Shown here in pieces: positions 11,374 to 22,877 of a DNA stretch of 64,000 nt. Below the pieces are notes generated by a model, which saw only the letters and a program-made list of their open reading frames with translations, did not search any database and was not told the origin of the DNA. Numbering within the stretch: position 1 is the first letter of the stretch; every line of letters starts with the position of its first letter. Position numbers and translations under genes: made by a program. This DNA comes from Diphasiastrum complanatum (lineage: Eukaryota; Streptophyta; Lycopodiopsida; Lycopodiales; Lycopodiaceae), in NCBI GenBank assembly GCA_029204225.1, contig CM055102.1:30539632-30603631 (forward strand). Reading direction: 5' to 3'.

Positions 11374-12514
11374 ATGGCTGTCCTTGGAGCTGCTCCTGGA
11401 AGTGCTCCACTAGTCAATCCAATTATTATTAGAAGAGCACCCCGATTGGATCTACCCAAATATAATGGATTAATAGATCTTGTTAGATTTCTTTAGATCT
11501 ATGCTGAATCCTATGAAGTCTATGGTGAGATTTATCCTCAAGATAACTTAAGCTGTTTCCTATGGCCTTAATAGGCGCAGCACAAGATTGGTACTATAAT
11601 CAGGATGAAACTGAGCGTACAGATTGGGAGGTTGTTAAGCGAGCCCTAATCACACGGTTCAAACCACGAAAGTTTATGGAAGACCCTTTTCTACTTTTAA
11701 GTAAAATAAAAATGGGAAAGCGGAAAATGGTTCGAGATTACATTGAACGGGTGAAACGTCTTAGAATGCGAACTTGAGCTGATTAACGAAAATGCCATGA
11801 TTATGTAGTTTTTGTCAGGTCTACCTAAACGGATCAGATGCGAGTTAAAACGCCATAATGAGTATGAACTCTTGCAAAATGCTATGGACGATGCAATTCG
11901 AGAGGAGGATGAAGATTCAGATGAGGAGCTAAATATCAGTATGTTGCCTTATACAGCATGGCAGACTACTATGACATCCACCACTATTGCATCAACGAAT
12001 GCCAATGCTACTGCAGAAATGATGCTCAATGAGTTCGAGAAACTTGGGAAGAATCAGCAGAAACAAATGGAAAAGTTGCAGTTGCAATTTGATGAGAAGA
12101 TCAAAGCATTGGAAAATTTCCACGGGGAAGCAAACAAGGAACCTAAAAAGCTTGCAAAAATTTTTCCTACCAGGGAAAATGTTTGGTGTTCTATTTGTAC
12201 AGGAAATCACACAGTGAACAAGTGTCCTCAATTGAAAAAACGAATGAAAATTAGTGTTTGCCATCTGTGTAATTCACCTGATCATGAGACTACTTTTTGC
12301 AACTTCAACCCTCGGATAATTCCACAACGGTATGCCCAGATGGGATATCGAGAACCACAATATGGAGGTAATCCAGCAGTAAGACCGCGACAATCTGCTC
12401 TTGGATACCCGAAACGTTTAGCTTTACCTGCTCCACCAAAGCACTCCGCTCCTCCAGCCAATTTGATGGAACCAGAATCTTACAGAAATGCTTGTTGTGT
12501 TGTCGATGTAGCAT
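11374..12514 (+). pseudogene. gypsy gag of element H
   Basis: Translation begins MAVLGAAPGSAP at 11374 and reaches the retrotransposon gag core (ALIGAAQDWYYNQDE, about 11565), interrupted by TAG near 11495 and a frameshift near 11555. It continues to a TGA at 11775, shifts frame and is then open from 11812 to 12514. This last part has an acidic segment, a coiled-coil-like EFEKLGKNQQKQMEKLQ stretch, and two zinc knuckles, CSICTGNHTVNKC (CX2CX3HX4C) and CHLCNSPDHETTFC (CX2CX4HX4C). The end is abrupt, where repeat block S interrupts it; protease and pol are absent. Confidence 0.75.
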
Positions 12515-12515
12515 A

Positions 12516-12680
12516 GGGGTCCGTCGCTGGGAGCGACAACCTCGCCTTCACCTGCATAGCAAGAACAGAGAGGGAGAGGAGAGAGGGGAGAAAGAAAGTG
12601 GAGAGAGAGAGAGAGAGAATGCCTAGGTTGCGATAGGCCTTGGGGGCTTGACCGCCTACCCAAAGCTATTCTATCGCAAC

Positions 12681-12763
<83 letters not shown>

Positions 12764-13090
12764 AGAGAATTTTATTAAGAAGAGAATGAAAGATGATACA
12801 ATACAAAGGAAATGGCTCCCTCTTATAGATTTTAGAGGTGAGCCTCCTTCACTCTCATTGGCCACTTCATTGGGGCAATGATTTTAATCCAAGCCTTTAA
12901 AATAAACACAACTTAAATCTATTGGTGCTAAGAAAGCACAAGGGCACTCACATGATTCATGTGAGTTTTAAGTTGGATCCTTTTAGCTTTTTTATTTGCA
13001 ACTTGACTTAGGGCCTCTAATGTCATTTTAGATTTTTAACCCCCTAGTCTCTTATTCCTAGGAATTACAACTTGCTACTTGTGCTGGGTT
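12516..13090 (-). repeat. dispersed LTR-like block S, copy 2
   Basis: Repeats the parts of the 6.7-7.75 kb region in the same order: gctgggagcgacaacctcgc, a cctaggttg-ataggcc segment, a GA tract (12683-12759), then the gatacaatacaaaggaaatgg to gattcatgtgagtt segment. It replaces the downstream part of element H. Confidence 0.75.
12683..12759 (+). repeat. (GA)n microsatellite in block S copy 2
   Basis: About 77 bp of GA at the same place as the 7227-7288 tract of copy 1. Confidence 0.95.
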
Positions 13091-13353
13091 GGGCTCACAC
13101 ACGCAGGATGCCAGTGCCCTCGTACTTATTACTCTACTTACAATGTACTGTGGTGGGGCCTGGCCAACAATATTTCAAGTGGTGGGACTCACTTGTTCAT
13201 TATTGTGCAAGAAATATCCACAACAATAGCTTGAGGGAAGGTGCTCAGGCCTCCTCTTGTCTTCTTTCATTGGCTTTTATTGTGGCATGGCCAAATATGA
13301 AATCTGGAACGCCCATCCAAACTCCAGTCCCAAACAAGATTTAGGAGGCATTT
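13091..13353. other. no feature recognised
   Basis: Unique-looking sequence between block S and the E-family LTR. A 90-codon open frame here has no family resemblance. Confidence 0.4.
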
Positions 13354-14203
13354 TGTAAATCAAATTTTAAAGCATTTGTCAGAGTATTGCATTTTTCGCA
13401 TTTTCATCAACGTTCATTTCAGCGAAAGTTGATGTCGCGGCCTTCTCATGCTCATCCCATGCACTGTGCAATCAAATTTGACAACGACAGTAGCCACCCA
13501 CGATCTTCCACAGGCAACACATCCACTTTGTACTTTCTTCATCTGCACACTTGTAACATTATGTATATATATTGGATACCATCTGCGTATTCAGTGTGTG
13601 TGTAGAAAATATAACAAGTATCAGAAGCTTATCAGAGATAGACGAAGTAGATGCTTTCGTGCATCAATTCTTTGTATTGTCAGTAATAGGTTTATTCATT
13701 TTTACAGATTGGATTACCTTTGTGAAACACGCGGTTTCGTCCGCTATTGTCTTGTGCTCACCTGCATTATTCACTTGTATATTTCGCTATGCTTAATCTG
13801 ATTACAACTTTGTTTGTTCTGCGTTCAGATTTGTGTCAATATTGTTTTGTTTTTTTACATTATATCTGACTCTCTTATTGTTTAATCTGGTAGTCTGTTC
13901 TTTGCGAATTAATATCAGTCTAGCTGTTTGCGACTAATATTTAGTCTTGTCTTTCGCAACTAATTCTCGATTGACAATCAGTCTAGCTGTTCACGACAAA
14001 TTATCATTCTGATGTCTTCATGCTTAATGTTTGGCTACGTAATCCAATCAAACGTGATTTCTATCACTAATGTTCTGTTGAGTCTGATAGGCGTCGTCAT
14101 ACTTAAAAAAAGAGTGAGATAGCTCATTCCGCAGCGCACGAACACTTTATGTTCGAGTTTGAGCTATTTTCGTTTCTCAGACACACCCCTCTTTTCTCCA
14201 ACA
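13354..14203 (+). repeat. E-family LTR, left-truncated
   Basis: Ends ctccaaca next to the primer site. Positions 13395-13880 align closely with 39103-39605 (shared gatgtcgcggccttctcatg). Confidence 0.8.
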
Positions 14204-14215
14204 TGGTATCAGAGC
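14204..14215 (+). promoter_or_regulatory. primer binding site of element E
   Basis: tggtatcagagc immediately after the LTR-terminal CA. Confidence 0.9.
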
Positions 14216-14359
14216 TATTTTCCATAGCCTAATAAGCTTCCACAGTAACAAGACTCTACTAGCCGATACAGTAATTGTCTTCTTGTTCTGTAATTAAGCA
14301 CCAGATTTTTATACTTAAGTCACTGATAGTTATTCTTATCACCTAGACTAATCTTCCAC

Positions 14360-15173
14360 ATGGATTTCCAAGGGAAAGCTAGTCCTATCATGGACAAGCT
14401 TGATGGAGCCAATTACCATATGTGAAAATTTAAGATGAAAACAGTGCTAATGGCTAAAGAATTGTATGACGTTGTTACAGGTGAAAAAGGAAAACTCAAA
14501 ACAGACGACACAGCAATCGCCAGATGAAATCTGAAAGATGGAAAGGCTTTCGCGCTGATCATCCTCAACATTTCGGATACTCAAATCGACCATGTATTCA
14601 AAGTCCAAACATCCAAAGAAGTCTGGGACATCTTGATCACACTATACGAAGTGCAAGATATAGCTTCCAAGCTACATCTCAGGAAAAAATTTTACTTCCT
14701 CAAGATGGCGAATGGTGATTCCTTGTAGAATCACATCAACCAATTCAAGAACCTGCTTTAGCAAATGGCCGCTGTCGGATCTGTCATAGATGATCAAGAC
14801 GTAGTGATGCAACTGCTTATAAGTTTGCCAAGCTCATACGACAGCTGGGTGATGATCATCACGACACATCTAGAGTTGACTCTTTCGAGAGTCATTAGAA
14901 TGTTGTTGCAGAAAGACACGCGGAGGAATGAAGTCTCAAGTTCCTCAGCTGATTCTCACGTCTTGTACACCAACAAGAGCACGACTAAGCAAAAGAAGAA
15001 GAAAGATCCGAAACAATCAAAGCAAGACCAGAAACTAGCACAACACAAAGAACAGTCGAATTTGTAGACAAAGAAGAAGCTGTTCTGTAGATACTGCAAA
15101 CGAAACAACCACGAAATTCAAGACTGTCGGATACTACAAGCTAAGAAGCGTGTTATTCCTTATTGTATACAGT
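14360..15173 (+). pseudogene. Copia gag of element E with stop codons and no frameshift
   Basis: From the ATG at 14360 one frame gives a full gag: MDFQGKASPIMDKLDGANYHM, the ELYDVVTGEKGKL stretch, a basic KKKKDPKQSKQDQK linker and a CCHC knuckle CRYCKRNNHEIQDC near 15090. The frame is broken by five stops: two TGA (about 14424 and 14525, where relatives have tryptophan) and three TAG (about 14727, 14759 and 15065, where glutamine is likely). All can be explained by G-to-A or C-to-T changes. No frameshift was noticed. Confidence 0.8.
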
Positions 15174-15390
15174 GTAACCTTGTGTTGGAAGACCGTCTTT
15201 TGTTCAAGATAAAAAAGAAGAGGATAATTTTGATTTTGAAGGTAGTCTATTATGTCCGGATATAATGAATCTTCGGTAGATAATAACATAATATTCTCGT
15301 CAGAAAATTTATCACTTAAATTCTCAGTAATGGATCATGTGTTTAAGCGTGTTGGGGTTATTCCCGACATATTGTGAATAAATAATATTG

Positions 15391-15610
15391 GTCAATAAAA
15401 CGTGTTGCAAGGGCATGGCCTCCTGCGCATATAAGCCCATGGCCCAATGAGCATGCAAATTGAGTTGTAAATAAAATAATAGACTTGGGCCCCTTTGTAA
15501 TTAAAATAAAACTTGAGGCCCAAAGTCAATTTTAAACTTAGAGTTTACTCTTTAGAGTTGGGTCCAATTTTGGACTCACATGAATCTTGTGAATTTCAAT
15601 GTACTTTTTG
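15391..15610 (+). repeat. dispersed block S, inverted fragment
   Basis: Matches the reverse complement of the 7580-7760 / 12930-13085 segment (ggactcacatgaatc, ggcccaatgagc). Its neighbours are unrelated to those of the other copies. Between 15181 and 15390 nothing is recognised. Confidence 0.6.
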
Positions 15611-15649
15611 TGATGATGAAGCATCCTATGAGGACATCACACTTATAAA

Positions 15650-16318
15650 AAGCTTATAGGCTCCTTGATTTATTTGAATATAACTAGACCTGATCTTAGT
15701 TATAGTGTACGATAGTTAAACCAATGTATACAAAGTCCACTTGTTTCTCAATGGAAAATGACCAAAAGAGTTCATCTTGGCCACTAGAGATTTTGGCATA
15801 GCTTATCAAGGGACTAACATTGGCTTAAGAGCTTTCTCGGATTCAGATTTTATAGGTGACAAAGTGGATAGAAAATCCATTAGTTCATTTGCAACATTTT
15901 TTTGTGATGGAGTGGTGTCTTGGCTTTCCAAAAAACAAGATACTATTTAACTTTCTTCAACTAAATATGAGTATAAGGTCTTGACTTCTACAAAAAAAGA
16001 GTATTGTGGCTCAAGAGGCTATTGGTGGAGCTTCATGTCATGGAGGCCGAGGAGGTACCATCGATCTTTTGTAACCAATTAGCCCAACAACTTGCAACAA
16101 ATCCCACATTCCATGCTAGGAGCAAGCATATTAAGATTGCTCATCACTTTGTGAGGGAGAAGGTGCAAGCAAAAGAAATCAAGCTTCAACATGTGCCATC
16201 TTCATAATGCAACTGATATTCTTAACTAAATCTTTGTAAAAAGATTCATTTATTAAGTTAATATTAGCTCTTGGAGTTGTAGATAGATGTACCATAGTTT
16301 TATCAAACTAATTTTGAG
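15650..16318 (+). pseudogene. Copia RNase H fragment
   Basis: Encodes YLNITRPDLSYSV near 15670, FSDSDFIGDKVDRKSISSF near 15840 and SWLSKKQDTI near 15925, then in another frame KRLLVELHVMEAEEV to the HARSKHIKIAHHFVREK end motif (16004-16207). It has a TAA at about 15950 and a frameshift near 15995. This is the C-terminal RNase H region of Copia pol; nothing upstream of it survives. Confidence 0.85.
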
Positions 16319-16761
16319 TGTAAAAATTGACAAATATTAGCTTGATAAGCATATAGATTATTGTACATATTGTAATTCACATGTGTGAGAGCATGTTCCC
16401 ATGTGTGAAGAATAGATCCAGGTTAAGACCCCAATCATGAGAGTTAGATAGCAATTTTGGTCAAGATTCCTAAAATCTAGAACCTACCTCCACAAATCTA
16501 GGAAAGTTGGTCTTGATCTAACTACCATAGATCGTATACCTAATGGTTAGGTAAAATAGACATGAGTAGGTAAACCTTAATCTCGAGTTTTCTCTCTATT
16601 TGTGTTGTGATTTTTTGATGTGGATGCAATCCAAACTTAGTGTAATTAATTCTTTGATATCAAGAGGTAAACCTTAATCTCGAGTTTTCTCTCTATTTGT
16701 GTTGTGATTTTTTGATGTGGATGCAATCCAAACTTAGTGTAATCAATTCTTTGATATCAGG
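16319..16761 (+). repeat. probable 3' LTR start with a 97-bp tandem duplication
   Basis: TGTAAAAATTGAC at 16319 follows the RNase H end at the place where a 3' LTR should start. Inside, 16568-16664 is repeated at 16665-16761 with only a couple of differences. The LTR end was not found. Confidence 0.5.
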
Positions 16762-17227
16762 CCGTACTACAAACTATACTTCACATGTGTGGTATTTTCT
16801 GATTTTTTTTTTCTTGTTCTGAGGACAGAACCAATTCAGGGAGAAAAGCATTAGAGGAGTTCTAAATCCAAAAAAGATCCCTTGTAAAGATTCTTTTTAT
16901 ATTTTTTCTCAATTTTTTCTTACAAATGGACCAATCAAAACACTCAAATTTGAAATCTACGTAACGTAACTTTTTGAGTCCACATTTTGATTCTACACTA
17001 AAAATGGCATAACTTTTTAGTGGTAAGTTTGAATTTAGCGGAGTTTGGTGCAGTGGAAAGCGCTCAACAAGGGCTTTCCAATGATATGTTAGATGAATAC
17101 TTCTGAGCTATGATTAAAAATTTATGGCAAGTCAAATGTACTAGTGTTATAATATTTTAATAATATAAACTACATCTTGCATGAATTTTTGAAGGGTCTT
17201 TTTGGAGCTCAAAACTCCTCTAATGAA
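16762..17227. other. no gene seen
   Basis: AT-rich sequence, possibly LTR or leader remnant; no coding similarity found. Confidence 0.4.
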
Positions 17228-17400
17228 TGTTGTGTCCATGTCCTATATAAAATAAGATTCAATATAATTCTAGACTTGGATACACGATACTCTTGTACTT
17301 GAGTTTATTGGTTATGCCTCGTTATTCTGAACTAGGCCAAAAATATAATTAATAATCTTGTGAGGACAGTCACACATATTGTGATGTGTGTGTGAAAAGT
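17228..17400 (+). repeat. gypsy LTR fragment (P1/Q family)
   Basis: Starts tgttgtgtccatgtcc. The first 160 bp align with the LTRs at 38041-38564 and, reversed, 49309-49150 (shared ctagacttggata, attggttatgcc and cttgtgagg). Confidence 0.7.
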
Positions 17401-18344
17401 ACAGTACTAAGGACCATAAATGGATCTTTGAATGATCCACAAGGTGATTGTATGCTTGTCAAACAATCTATCAAAAACTAGCCATCAGAAAACAAGATCT
17501 AGTTTAGCAGCTTGATAGGAAACAAATAGAGACAATCAAAGCATTGATCAATTAGTATAATCCAACTCCACACGTGTGGAAATAAGGCTGTAGTACGGCT
17601 TGTAGACAGTGTTTTACAAAGTGTCAAATCTGGGTTTCATTGGAAATCAAGAGTAATCACCATACAATGAGAGGAAACTCGAGTTTCTCCTTGAGGCTCC
17701 AAAAAGTTTCTATCTTCTCACTATGGATAATGGGAATACATAGTAAAACACACTTCCTTTGCTAAGTTAGGTGAAAATCCAACATGTAATAAGGAAGTAG
17801 ACTCCACTTTCTTGCCCTAATGTGAAAATCCTAGCCTAGATCCAAGAGTCATGCTTGGTAGGTGTATGGTAGGTACAAATCTCATCATAAATCATGGTCT
17901 AGATCCTACAAAGTAGGAATCACTACCAAATGGACACAACCACTCCTCTTGACTCGTGGTAACCTACTTTAGGTGTGTATGTACAGGCCATTCAAGTAAC
18001 CAACAAACAATGTTGACAAAATGTACAATATTCTACATGGCTAGATTTGCCAATGTAGGCAATTTTCCACAGTGTGGAGCTATTTCATGGGTTAGGATGG
18101 CTATTGGCATGGTTTAGAAGCTTGGAAATTATGCAAGTGAGCACTTCAACTAGGAAAAAGAGAGAAAAAGAGAGTAATAAGCAAGGAATTTTACTTTGGA
18201 TGAGGCTGATGAGACTTCACTTATGATGTCTTCAAGTTGTGTATGTCTTTAAATGTATATCTGGATCCATTGTGCATATATAGTAGTGTTAGTATTTATA
18301 GGACCAGTCACAAGGAGTTCTTTTTTCCCCTATCTTACTTTGAT
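17401..18344. other. unassigned sequence containing a CCACACGTGTGG palindrome
   Basis: No coding similarity. A perfect 14-bp palindrome tccacacgtgtgga lies at 17567-17580. It may be the rest of the gypsy LTR plus unidentified element DNA. Confidence 0.4.
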
Positions 18345-18500
18345 TGTTGTGTCCATGTCCAGTTCAAAGGATTCGAAATAATCCTTGACGTGGACATTCG
18401 ATACTCCATTGTACGAGTTTACTAATTGTGCCTTGCCATTTTAGACTAGGCCAAAAAATGTACTAAATAGTTTTGTGGGAGCTCAAGCATATCCATTAGG
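18345..18500 (+). repeat. second gypsy LTR fragment (P1/Q family)
   Basis: tgttgtgtccatgtcc recurs here, with related downstream sequence ending near tagttttgtggg. It has diverged from the 17228 copy. From 18501 to 18691 nothing is recognised. Confidence 0.6.
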
Positions 18501-18691
18501 ACATGTGAAGTTTGTGCATAGTATTTGACAACTTTTTATACACGTAAAGGAGATCAAAAACGACACTTTTTTTATAGCATCTCCTCTTTTTTTTCTTGGT
18601 GGTGAAATTGACCTCCAAGTAAGTGGCTTATTTGATTCTTGGTTGTTTTTAGCCTAATGATCAGTATTATGGACTTTCTCCATAGACATAA

Positions 18692-19251
18692 CTACAATCG
18701 TTCAATTTGCTTTTGAGTTGATGAAGGTCCATAATTATCACCATCCAAAGTAGAATTCTTTTCATCAACATAAAAAATGTTAGATCCATCCACACTACCA
18801 TCAATCATGCTTGAAGATACTTTTGGAATGTTCCCCTTATCAAAGATGACATGTCTACCAGCAATCACTTTGTTAGTAGAAGGAATGTAAACCTTGTAGG
18901 CTTTACTCACCTCACTATATCCAACAAAAATACCTCTTTTTGAAGATGGATCCTCCTTGGTCCTATCATCAAGAGTAATGTTGACATAGCATGTGCATCC
19001 AAAGGATCTTAGAAAGTTGACACTCGGCCTCCTCTTGAATAGCATCTCAAAAGGTGTCCTTCCATCCAAAATAGCACTCGGCCACCTATTGCACAAGAAA
19101 TTGGCACACAACAAATCTTGATCCCAAAATGATTTTTCAAGATTAGCACTTAACCTCATAGCTTTAGCACTTTCACGTAAAGTCCTATTCTTCCTTTCAG
19201 CCACTCCATTTTGCTGTGGGGTCCTTGATGTTGTATACTCCCTCTTGATCA
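18692..19251 (-). pseudogene. Copia integrase, C-terminal part (element L)
   Basis: Open on the minus strand. It reads REYTTSRTPQQNGVAERKNR, which includes the third catalytic acid (E in NGVAERKN), then the integrase C-terminal motif WPSAILDGRTPFEMLF, GCTCYV and FVGYSEVSKAYKVY. It is nearly identical to 31303-31830 of element A. The N-terminal part is displaced to 35743-36110 by element K. Confidence 0.9.
19247..19251 (+). repeat. left target-site duplication of element K
   Basis: gatca here and gacca at 35743-35747 flank K; one transition separates them. Confidence 0.6.
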
Positions 19252-20042
19252 TGACAAAATTTTCAGAATTCACACGTGTGGGGAATGTCCACAAGAGTGA
19301 CTGATCTTAATTAAGCTTTGTGATGGCACTATAACCTGATTCTAGATTGATCAACAACATCTAGTTCAGAAGAAATGGCTAATCCACAATCTAGCATGCT
19401 AATCAATAGAATATAATAGCAATGATCAAAGAATGAAAAAATACAAAATTTCAATGTATGAGCATTAGCCTCAACACGAGTTAGAGAGAGAGAGAGAGAG
19501 AGAGAGCTAGAGAGATAACAAGCCATATTTGTTTAGATCCAAAATAACATGAGATAGCTACAAAATTTTGGTTCTTCATCGTAGATTGTGTGGAGAGCTA
19601 CACATATTTATGGAGATTGAGGTAGCTCAAGGTAAAACCATATCTATCCATTCCAAAATGACATCTAGAGTCTATGTGACATTTGTCACTTGTCATGCAT
19701 GAAATTCTACCACCTTTTTACAAGTGTACTAGTTCTAACTAGAAATGTCCAAATCATCATGCATGTGTCCAATAAACTTTGTGCATGCCTTGCATATCAC
19801 TATGGATCACTTACAATTAATGCATGTGAGTTGCCACGAGTTTCTACAAGCATAATCATGCTAATTCTATGTCTACAAACTATATGCAAGTTGCATTTAT
19901 CAAACTAGACAATACATAACCATGTAGCTCGAGTTCTATGTAGGCCAAACTTGACATTTTGCATTAATGAGCTACATACTTGCATGTTACAACATTTGTA
20001 GCAAGCCAAGAAATCAATATGGACTGTTTTTCAATTTTAACA
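19252..20042 (-). repeat. 3' LTR of element K
   Basis: 791 bp, TGACAAAA to TTTTAACA on the plus strand; on the minus strand it follows a purine tract (taggaggag). It matches 34903-35742 with roughly two dozen substitutions by eye (about 3%) plus a GA-length difference. It contains CACACGTGTG near its outer end (19271-19280). Confidence 0.9.
19483..19506 (+). repeat. short (GA)n tract in the 3' LTR of K
   Basis: 24 bp; its allele in the partner LTR (35130-35206) is about 77 bp. Confidence 0.95.
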
Positions 20043-20059
20043 CTCCTCCTAAAAATGAT

Positions 20060-22877
20060 CTATATTGACTTGAACATGGATCTTGGTATAACTCCAAGGT
20101 TGGCTCTATGCTTGTTGAAGGAACTTTTGCTCAAAGGTTTGGTGAGCATATCTGCAATTGAAGATGATGTGTCGATGTGTTCCAATTTGATTTCACCTCC
20201 AATGAGCTTCTCTCTCACGAAGTGATGTGCAACTTTGATATGTTTGCTCCTTGCATGGAATATTGGGTAGTTGGCAAGGGCTTGAGCTGAAATGTTGTCA
20301 CACATAATCATAGGTATATTTTCTTCCATGATTATCTTTAGCTCCACTAGTAACCTCTTGATCCAAAGCACTTCCTTTGTTGTTGTAGTGAGCGACTTGT
20401 ACTCAGCTTCACATGATGAGAGTGATACAATATCTTGCTTTTTGGAAAGCCAAGATATCAAGTTTCCTCCAAGATATATGACATAAGCACTTGTAGATTT
20501 CCGATATGCTCTTTCACTTGCAAAATCCGAGTCAGAATAACCAATAATAGGAAGATCTTCACTTTTATATAATAAACCAAAATCAAAAGTTGAAGATATA
20601 TATCTAAGCACTCTCTTGGCCTTTTTCCAATGATAAATTGAAGGATTTTACATAGCCTGGCTCAACTTATGAACACTAAAGCTTATGTCAAGTCTAGTTA
20701 TTGTGAGCCAAATTAAGAAGCCTATAAGACTTCTAAAAAGTGTGATGTCCTCGAATGATCTTTCATCACCTTTGTTAGAGTTCTTTACATTTTGCTCCAT
20801 AGGTGTTTCTATACTCTTACAATTCAATATATTGAACCTTTTTAACATTTAAAGAGCATACTTAGATTAACATATGAAAACTTTATCTTTAAGAAAGTCA
20901 ATCTCTAATCCTAGAATATAGTGTATTTTTCCAAGATCTTGCATCTTGGACTCTTTTCCAAGTGCAATCTTGGTTTCCTCAACTAACTTGATACAACTTC
21001 CTGTCAGAATGATATCATCAACATAAATAAGAAGGATGACAATATCTTTATCAAAAAACTTGACATATAAGGAAGGATCATAGCTACTAAGATTAAATCC
21101 TAGTGACTCAAGAAAGGTGTCAAGTCGAGAATATCATGAACTTGGGGCTTGTTTTAATCCATATAAACTTTTGAAGAGCAAGCAAACTTTTCCCTCATCA
21201 TGGATGAACCCAATAGGTTGATTCATATAGATCTCTTCTTCTAGATAGCCATTTAGAAATGCATTAGAAACATCTAGTTGAAGAATTTGTCAATTGAAAA
21301 AACAAGCAAGAGAAATTATGATTCTAATTGACACCATCTTTGCAACTGGGGCAAAGGTCTCCTCATAATCAAGTCCATATACTTGAGCAAAGCCTTTAGC
21401 ACAAAGCCTAGTGTTTTACTTGTTGATTGTGCCATCTTGATTATACTTGACTCAAAAAACCCATTTGCAACCAATGGTATGCTTGTTGGATGGAAGATCC
21501 ACAAGTTCCCATGTATTATTGGCCATCAAAGCATCATATTCTTCCTTCATGGCAAGGTACCATTCCTTTGAGTTGATAGCATCATATACATCCTTCAGCT
21601 CCTCATGAGAAATAAAATAGGCACAATTAGTGGAGTTGATTTCCACTTGCTTCCCTCTATCTTCATAGGTAGGCCTTCTAGGCTCGGATCTTTCTCTTTG
21701 AGATCTTCCTCAAATCTCGGCCTCATCTGTCCATGATGATCTTCAAGGGTGATGATTGGAGTATCTTTATGAGAATCTTTGAACTCGGCCTTCTCAAGAA
21801 TGTATTTTTGATCTTCATGGAATTTCACATCTCTACTCTCAATTGTAGTTGAGGTAGAGGGAACATAGATCCCGTAAGCTTTCTTGTTGGATGCATATCC
21901 AACCATGATCCCTTTAACAGAATTAGAATCATCTCTTTTCCTTGTTTCCAAGGGCATATTAACAAATCAAGTACAACCAAAAACTCTAAGGTGATCTACC
22001 TTAGGTTTTTTCTGAAACAAGACTTCAAAAGGTGATTTTTTAGCAAGAGCATTGTGAGGTAATCTATTGCACAAATAGTTTGCACAATTTATAGCTTCAC
22101 CCCAATATTCAATAGGCAAAGAAACTGCTACTCGAATTGCTTTAGCACATTCACATAAAAATTTGTTTTTCCTCTCAGCTACTCCATTTTGAGATGGAGA
22201 ATAGGCACAAGAAAATTCTCTTTTTATTCTTTCACCTTCACAATAATTATGAAACTTGTTGGGGATATATTTACCTCCTCCATCACATCTTAAAGCTTTA
22301 AATTTGCAAGAAAACTGTTTTTCTACATAAGCTTTGAAGATAAGGAAGTGATCAAAAACCATAGCCTTTGAAGAAAGTAGATACAACCAAGTGTATCTAG
22401 TAAAGTCATCAATAAATGTGACAAAACATGTTGCACCACCAATACTTTTAGAAGAGGAAAAATGTACATCTGCATGTATGAGTTCCAATGGATAAGTAGT
22501 CTTTATAAAAGACTTCTGATATGGCTTTCTGTGTGACTTTGCAATGGCACAAGCCTCACAAGACTTGAAATCTTTAGAAAGAGATTTTGGAAGACCAATA
22601 GCCTTCTCCTTCTTAACCATAGAAGACATAGATGTAAAGTTAGGATGTCCCAACCTTCTATGCCACAGCTCCTCCTTAGATAACAAAACAACTTCACAAA
22701 GGTTTGCATTCTCATAAGAATTCAACTTAAAAATTCCACCACATCTAGTTCCATCAGCAAGGATCTCATCTTTTTTCTTGATAAAACAAGTATTGGAGTT
22801 GAAATTTACATCACAACCATTATCAAGCAACTTTTCCACACTAATTAAGTTCTTTGTAAGTTTTGGAATGAAAAGAA
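20060..22877 (-). pseudogene. Copia pol of element K (pre-integrase to RNase H)
   Basis: Read on the minus strand from 22877. The pre-integrase zinc region (ELWHRRLGHPNFTSM and CEACAIAKSH) is followed by the integrase core with HADVHF, RCDGGGKY and NGVAERKN, all in one 290-codon frame (22839-21967). The integrase C-terminus is at 21957-21595, reverse transcriptase start ...EWYLAMKEEYDALMANNTWELV at about 21646-21452, further RT with several frame changes (21504-20880), and RNase H (20848-20060) with YSDSDFASERAYRKS and HARSKHIKVAHHFVREK. At least four frame breaks or stops make it inactive. In the RNase H part an intact 183-codon frame remains. Confidence 0.88.
22873..22877 (+). repeat. left target-site duplication of element A (aagaa)
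   Basis: Same five bases at 34339-34343. Removing A and one copy restores the pol frame of K. Confidence 0.9.

Larger units (their letters stand above)
9420..12514 (+). mobile_element. Ty3/gypsy element H with Asp-type primer site (5' part)
   Basis: An LTR-like region ends near 10147, followed by a tRNA-Asp type primer site (10152-10169), a 1.2-kb leader and a broken gag. The Asp-type site tggcaccgttgtcgggga is typical of plant Tat/Athila-group gypsy elements. The element stops at about 12515, where block S copy 2 begins. The left LTR edge is not defined. Confidence 0.7.
13354..15180 (+). mobile_element. Copia element E, 5' part
   Basis: A 5'-truncated LTR (13354-14203), Met-type primer site (14204-14215) and gag (14360 to about 15173). 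The LTR matches 39060-39605, where a longer 5' end is present. Pol is missing: after the gag knuckle the sequence soon enters unrelated DNA. Confidence 0.8.
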
